Source of the DNA: an uncultured Flaviramulus sp.
Lineage (GTDB): Bacteria > Bacteroidota > Bacteroidia > Flavobacteriales > Flavobacteriaceae
DNA: 64,000 bases
Direction: 5' to 3'
Assembly: GCA_947495125.1 (NCBI GenBank)
Contig: CANLXL010000001.1
Coordinates: 930,001-994,000 of the forward strand
Part shown: positions 61,801 through 64,000 of the stretch, one piece after another
How positions within the stretch are numbered: position 1 is the stretch's first letter
Layout: the number at the start of each line of letters is the position of its first letter
Program-made: the position numbers and the translations under genes
Notes under the pieces: generated by a model
What the model was told of the DNA's origin: nothing
Seen by the model: the letters and a program-made list of their open reading frames with translations, nothing else
The model's database searches: none

Positions 61801-62978
61801 ATTTATCGCTTGGTTATAACTATGTATATCAATATAAGGACCATTTAGGTAATGTGAGGTTGAGTTATAGGAACAATAATGGTACGCTTGACATATTGGA
61901 GGAGAATAACTACTATCCATTTGGACTTAAACATAAAGGGTATAATAATAATCCTGTTACGAATCATAAATACGAGTTGTATAATGGTGTGGAGTATGAA
62001 GAATCACTTGGATTGAATTTGTATGAGATGGAATTGCGACAATATGACCCAGCTATTGCAAGGTGGACAGGTATTGACCCAGTTACGCACTTCTCAAATT
62101 CTACATATAACGCTTTTGATAATAATCCTGTTTATTGGGCTGACCCAAGCGGTGCTGATTCAGCTAGCTCCATAATGGATGCGTTTAAAAAATCGGGAAG
62201 TGGAAAAACAACTTGGTATAGTGATGGAAATGGAGGTTACTGCGATGATTGCCCTAAAGAAGGACAAACAAGAGAACAAGAAGTACCAGATGGTTCTGGT
62301 CGCCACGGAGACGGAACAAGTGTTCAAACCCAATATTATCATTCAGGAGGGGTTAATGGTTCAAAAGCTGGTTGGTATTCAAGTTTCCAATATGCAAAAA
62401 GAATAGACCCAATAGCTAGAGATGTTGCTGGACTTTCTTCATTTGTTAATGGAGGTGGATTTAATGCAAGTATTGAATGGTTGTCTAGTATAGATATGGC
62501 AGAAGGGTATGAAAGCTTTTTATTGTCTTATAGTTCAATATTGGCAGATAGAGCCATGAAAGAACAAAGATATTCGGCTTCTGGTCATGCTATACCAATG
62601 GGAATTGATTCGCCCGTTTTCTTGGGAGCATTAAGCTTCGCTAGTAAGTTTTTAGGAGCTGCCGCAACTTCTGAATGGACAACAGTTGGAAGATGGATGT
62701 CTGAAGCTGAATTCGCAGCTATGAAAAACGGGACGACTGTTTTGGAAGGAGCTGGAGGTCAAACTTTTGTTACTCAAGGTGGACCGACTGTTTTTCGAGG
62801 GGCAGCAAGAGGGTCTATTTATGCTGAATTTCAAGTACCAGCAAATAGTCTTTTACAAGGAGGAAAATCAGGGTGGTATAAATTAATAGGTCCTAATGCA
62901 AGTAAATCCCAACAGTATTTATTACGAAAACAGGGAGGGCAGTTGCTTCCTCAATATAGGAATTTGACAAAGTTTTAA
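55827..62978 (+). CDS. Giant secreted RHS polymorphic toxin with Ig-like repeats and TreTu-like ART end, cassette 2
   Basis: 2383 residues. Signal peptide; N-domain; ten 80-residue Ig-like repeats (about 110-900); Ca-binding DTDGDGFGDP (about 908); DUF6443 (DENYIYTRSY...ITYFDGLGRPMQ), interrupted by a lectin-like insert of about 200 residues absent from the paralogue; YD repeats; and the RHS core near 2000-2105 (YKDHLGNVRLSY...WADPSG). The toxin region (about 2105-2383) ends in 'TTVGRWMSEAEFAAM', 'GAGGQTFVTQGGPTVF', 'SIYAEFQVPANSL', 'GWYKLIGPNAS', which I read as a TreTu-like ADP-ribosyltransferase domain (moderate certainty). A 96-residue partner follows. Confidence 0.85.
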   Translation: MMLQTKNLLRSHILMFLFLGLGSFQCAYSQISGATSVTANSTHTYQIDKGMYFPFSDWIISNGTEQSSWSSGTTYYVTVLWDGGLSNGTVVFPATNDYLYVTVASSTPPMPTITNNCGNTVLTRASPPGNLTYYWQSSATGTSTSNSSVSVTRTTGTVYYLRAKNIGASTWSSARTVNYTIKSVPSTPGTPSITNNCGSTVLTRSNPPSGVTFYWQSSSSGTSTSNSSSTITRTSGTVYYLRARNNSNLCWSTARTINYSVNAAPGIPSTPSVTNNCGNTVLTRSNPPSGVTWYWQSSSSGTSTGNSSSTVTRTSGTVYYLRPRNNSSGCWGSARSVSYAVNSVPSTPATPSVTNNCGSTVLTRSNPPSGVTFYWQSSSSGTSTGNSSSTITRTSGTVYYLRPRNNSSGCWGSARSVSYTINTVPGTPSTPSVTNNCGNTVLTRSNPPSGVTWYWQSSTSGTSTGNSSSTITRTSGTVYYLRPRNNSSGCWGSARSVSYSVNAIPGTPATPSVTNNCGNTVLTRSNPPSGVTFYWQSSSSGTSTGNSSSTITRTSGTVYYLRPRNNSSGCWGSARSVSYTINTVPGTPATPSVTNNCGNTVLTRSTPPSGITFYWQSSSSGTSTGNSSSTITRTSGTVYYLRPRNNSSGCWGSARSVSYTVNTVPGTPATPSVTNNCGNTVLTRSTPPSGVTFYWQSSSSGTSTSDSNSTITRTSGTVYYLRPRNNSSGCWGSARSVSYTVNTVPATPASPSVTNNCGNTVLTRSTPPSGVTFYWQSSSSGTSTSDSNSTITRTTGTVYYLRPRNNSSGCWGTARSVSYSVNTVPATPTTPTVTNNCGNTVLTRSTPPSGVTFYWQSSSSGTSTSNSSTTMTRTSGTSYYLRARNNTSACWGTAVSVTYSINLGPVWYADTDGDGFGDPNSSQRACARPAGYVENKSDLAINTPGTNFGTTNNTYTPATKSDENYIYTRSYQNPMSNPGDVVSNNDIIEQITYFDGLGRPMQNIAIKASGREAAPLNLQANIPEWSMDWTAGSGSTAFFNQNGVTSENLRINGADPYGNISLLWECGNEADNSSDGGWNTDYFNVDKNSTYRYTAWVKRNYSNNGTTYHGTQNVNNLSGSANGNPYFWYGDLPQLDQWYLLVGIVHPAGYSGGDTGVSGVYDLQGNKVIDGTEFTWRSDTSTSRFRSYLYYATDVSVRQYFYAPVVQKIDGSENSITEIISGTEGQGGTLTDIITHIDYDDYGRQDKEWLPYREATGSVGSYRGDKALATQQYYQANYADDFTGITNADDIVAYAQKGFEASPLNRVLEQAAPGEDWKLGGGHGIGFNYQSNAGNEVKQYGVDLSGSAPALTLSAVNSGYYSADELYKSITKDENYDATSSTVAHTTEEFKDKQGRVILKRTYGTSVVNGVSQTNVVHDTYYVYDDYGNLSYVLPPKMEAGDAATTLTAVNNALDNLGYQYIYDHRNRLVEKKIPGKGWEYIIYDRLDRPVLTQDAVQRLTNTWLFTKYDVFGRVAYTGTHTNGTQTGRVNMQGHFDTQNNVPTKLYESKVSSGTGHDNSYYTNVNYPSTNIEILTVNYYDNYSFDLATLSLPGSHDGQTIINNDNTSPGLTKSLATGSKVRVLGTTSWITTITGYDVKGRAIYIASNNSYLSAIDIVKSTLDFAGKVLKTQTEHDKGSTSVDTEDLFTYDHVGRLLKQTQELDNTNVLEVIAENHYDNLGQLEHKDVGGKTTQNRLQQIDYTYNVRGWLKQINNPTTLGSDLFGFKISYNEGANALYNGNIAQTNWNTASINSSGNPVSNSYTYTYDALNRITSGVNTANDNYDLNSVSYDLNGNIIALSREGHTDDNNPSTFTTTDNLSYYYNGNQLHSVTDASGYNTGFKDGNSSDATYNNGNDDYTYDVNGNMLKDLNKGISSNITYNHLNLPVLVTLPNGNISYIYDATGVKLEKKVVESGKSDVYTYYAGSYIYEGSSLKFFNHAEGYLEPKDENNLSLGYNYVYQYKDHLGNVRLSYRNNNGTLDILEENNYYPFGLKHKGYNNNPVTNHKYELYNGVEYEESLGLNLYEMELRQYDPAIARWTGIDPVTHFSNSTYNAFDNNPVYWADPSGADSASSIMDAFKKSGSGKTTWYSDGNGGYCDDCPKEGQTREQEVPDGSGRHGDGTSVQTQYYHSGGVNGSKAGWYSSFQYAKRIDPIARDVAGLSSFVNGGGFNASIEWLSSIDMAEGYESFLLSYSSILADRAMKEQRYSASGHAIPMGIDSPVFLGALSFASKFLGAAATSEWTTVGRWMSEAEFAAMKNGTTVLEGAGGQTFVTQGGPTVFRGAARGSIYAEFQVPANSLLQGGKSGWYKLIGPNASKSQQYLLRKQGGQLLPQYRNLTKF
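56161..58539 (+). repeat. Ten tandem 240-bp repeats coding for Ig-like domains
   Basis: Units begin at 56161, 56401, 56641, 56881, 57121, 57361, 57601, 57841, 58081 and 58321, each exactly 240 bases apart (80 residues). Each codes for TNNCGNTVLTRS.PPSGVTFYWQSSSSGTST... and most hold two Cys (NNCG, SGCW). Units 3-9 are very close at DNA level, the outer ones less so, a sign of recent expansion. The paralogue in cassette 1 has a single unit. Confidence 0.9.
61875..61946 (+). repeat. Near-identical RHS-core junction, copy 2 (partner 46565-46636)
   Basis: 71 of 72 bases match copy 1 (GGTACGCTTGACATATTGGA and onward to ...GGGTATAAT), far above the identity of the flanking YD-repeat DNA. Confidence 0.8.
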
Positions 62979-62997
62979 AATAATAGTCTAATTATTT

Positions 62998-63288
62998 ATG
63001 AATCATAAAGATATAAATTGGTTTAAAAAAAATGTAGAATGTAATTCTAGCGAATTTGAATTTAAATATTCTTTTTTTGAAAACGGTGATTTTGGGAACC
63101 TTAATCGAGTAGAATTTGAAGGGAAAGGAAAAGGTGGTAATATTGATTTTTGGGATGAGGGATGGATGGAAATCCATATGTATGATTACTCAAAAGACAA
63201 AGAAATACTCCATGTTCTTTTGGAGCCTAATCAAGAATTTGAAAAAGATAGAGCAATAGAAATCATTAAAAATATATTGCAAGAATAA
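62998..63288 (+). CDS. Probable immunity protein of the TreTu-like toxin
   Basis: 96 residues, no signal peptide, acidic (EFEFKYSFFENGDFGNLNRVEFEGKGKGGNIDFWDEGWMEIHMYDYSKDKEILHVLLEPNQEFEKDRAIEII). It begins 19 bases after the toxin gene stop. No family is recognised with certainty. A cytosolic immunity protein suits a toxin with a cytosolic target such as an ADP-ribosyltransferase. It is followed by a terminator. Confidence 0.65.
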   Translation: MNHKDINWFKKNVECNSSEFEFKYSFFENGDFGNLNRVEFEGKGKGGNIDFWDEGWMEIHMYDYSKDKEILHVLLEPNQEFEKDRAIEIIKNILQE

Positions 63289-63293
63289 ATAAA

Positions 63294-63323
63294 GGAGCAT
63301 CAAATTTGATGCTCCTACTTTTT
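63294..63323. terminator. Terminator between the immunity gene and the macro-domain gene
   Basis: GGAGCATCAAA (63294-63304) and TTTGATGCTCC (63305-63315) form an uninterrupted palindrome, followed by TACTTTTT on the plus strand and preceded by A residues (T on the minus strand). It serves both convergent genes and touches the stop codon of the macro-domain gene. Confidence 0.8.
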
Positions 63324-63827
63324 AAGCAACTTTTTATAAATATTAAAATTTTCATAATCATAGCAGACAAAAACTATTTTTTCTAATGCATCCTTTTTTA
63401 AGAGAAATTTTTTTATAGTATTTATTGCAATTTCGGCAGCTTTTTCCTTTGGAAAATTATAAATCCCTGTACTTATATTTGGAAAAGCTATTGATTTAAT
63501 GTTATTCTCAATAGCTAGTTTAAGGCTGTTTTCATAAGACTTTTCAAGTAGTTCAATTTCTTTACTTTTTCCACCATTCCATTTAGGTCCTACTGTATGA
63601 ATTATAAAATCACAAGATAAATTACCACTATTAGTAATAACTGCATTGCCAACTTTACAACCACCTTGTTTATTTCTAATTTTATAGCATTCTTCTAAAA
63701 TTCTATTTCCACCAGCTTTATGTATTGCTCCATCCACGCCTCCACCGCCTAATAAAGATGTGTTTGCAGCATTAACGATTGCTTGAGTTTCTACTTTTGT
63801 AATATCTCCTTTTATTAAATCAATCAT
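63315..63827 (-). CDS. Macro-domain protein (O-acetyl-ADP-ribose deacetylase / ADP-ribosyl hydrolase family)
   Basis: 170 residues, a lone MacroD/YmdB-type macro domain: '[40 protein letters not shown]' (ADP-ribose binding with NAAN and [10 protein letters not shown]), '[14 protein letters not shown]', '[27 protein letters not shown]'. Such enzymes deacetylate O-acetyl-ADP-ribose and remove mono-ADP-ribose from proteins. It lies 26 bases beyond the immunity gene of an ADP-ribosyltransferase-like toxin, convergently. A protective role against ADP-ribosylation is possible, but the gene could equally be an unrelated housekeeping gene. Confidence 0.9.
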   Translation of the reverse strand: MIDLIKGDITKVETQAIVNAANTSLLGGGGVDGAIHKAGGNRILEECYKIRNKQGGCKVGNAVITNSGNLSCDFIIHTVGPKWNGGKSKEIELLEKSYENSLKLAIENNIKSIAFPNISTGIYNFPKEKAAEIAINTIKKFLLKKDALEKIVFVCYDYENFNIYKKLLKK

Positions 63828-63927
63828 TCGTTCTAATTATTGAAATACAAAGATTTAATTTTTTCACGAAAAAACTTACTAAATCAATATATAAAAGCGA
63901 ATTTTTGCTTTTTTAATAATTAAATCT

Positions 63928-64000
63928 CTAGAAAATCTTTCGTTTCAACTCCACTGCTACACCCAAAGCACTTTTAAAACAATCTGTCCCATTTAAGTGA
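63928..64000 (-). CDS. Possible C-terminal end of a gene running off the window (partial)
   Basis: On the minus strand an open frame enters from the edge and ends HLNGTDCFKSALGVAVELK... at a TAG (63928-63930), 23 codons. The amino-acid content looks coding, but it is too short to name. Confidence 0.3.
   Translation of the reverse strand, partial: HLNGTDCFKSALGVAVELKRKIF

Noticed and set aside
39390-62978. RHS proteins as T9SS cargo or T6SS effectors
   Set aside because: They have Sec signal peptides but no T9SS C-terminal sorting domain, and no PAAR, VgrG or other T6SS gene is in the window.
1-64000. tRNA, rRNA or known riboswitches
   Set aside because: No stretch with tRNA-like arms, rRNA sequence or recognisable riboswitch core was seen by eye; a covariance-model scan would be needed to exclude them.

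Overview
The window reads as a stretch of chromosome from a marine or soil member of the Flavobacteriaceae (Bacteroidota). The evidence is an AT-rich sequence, promoters of the TTG-N17-23-TAnnTTTG type, a T9SS type A sorting domain, a ribosomal protein S16 with a long Ala/Glu tail, a DNA polymerase III alpha subunit with a fused proofreading exonuclease, an ATP-type PEP carboxykinase and the near absence of Shine-Dalgarno sequences. No rRNA, tRNA or CRISPR array was seen.

Positions 1-38.7 kb are mostly housekeeping and metabolism. 25-1829: a SRPBCC protein, then a thioredoxin-like protein, a DUF2024 protein and a Cys-rich MarR regulator that share an 18-bp operator-like motif. 1864-9729 (minus): a DUF922/YD-like lipoprotein-sized giant, a DUF805 membrane protein and dnaE. 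9898-12977: a lactonase, then rpsP-rimM-trmN6. 13013-19521 (minus): a four-gene operon of planctomycete-type cytochrome/DUF1553, DUF1501, sugar isomerase and cytochrome/LRR proteins. 20065-25634: glutaryl-CoA dehydrogenase, an SGNH hydrolase, a Met/His-rich outer-membrane protein, YHS, LuxE-like and T9SS-tail proteins. 25825-32381: a PhoB/PhoR-like pair, a glycosyltransferase, trmB, a LysE exporter, an alkyltransferase-like protein, and an Fe-S set (Mrp, NifU domain, ferredoxin). 32385-38715: a GH18 chitinase, a metallophosphoesterase, pckA, DUF423, saccharopine dehydrogenase and an Lrp regulator.

Positions 38.7-63.8 kb form an accessory toxin island and hold the most interesting content. A three-gene cassette occurs twice in the same orientation: a secreted SpvB/YD shell-like protein, a ~137-aa secreted beta-rich protein, and a secreted DUF6443/RHS protein that ends in a variable toxin domain followed by a small immunity-like gene. 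Each cassette is preceded by a homologous ~520-bp non-coding leader carrying palindromes at matching positions. The first cassette ends in a putative HEEAH zinc metallopeptidase with a lipoprotein partner. The second carries ten exactly 240-bp Ig-like repeats and ends in a putative TreTu-like ADP-ribosyltransferase with a 96-aa partner. A macro-domain (ADP-ribose hydrolase family) gene lies convergently just beyond. Between the cassettes lies a graveyard of displaced toxin tails and orphan immunity genes interleaved with two RayT/REP elements, one of them doubly inactivated.

My working model (inference) is a two-polypeptide Sec-exported RHS toxin shell, comparable in layout to TcB/TcC of Tc toxins, whose C-terminal toxin/immunity modules are exchanged by recombination at a near-identical 72-bp junction in the RHS core.
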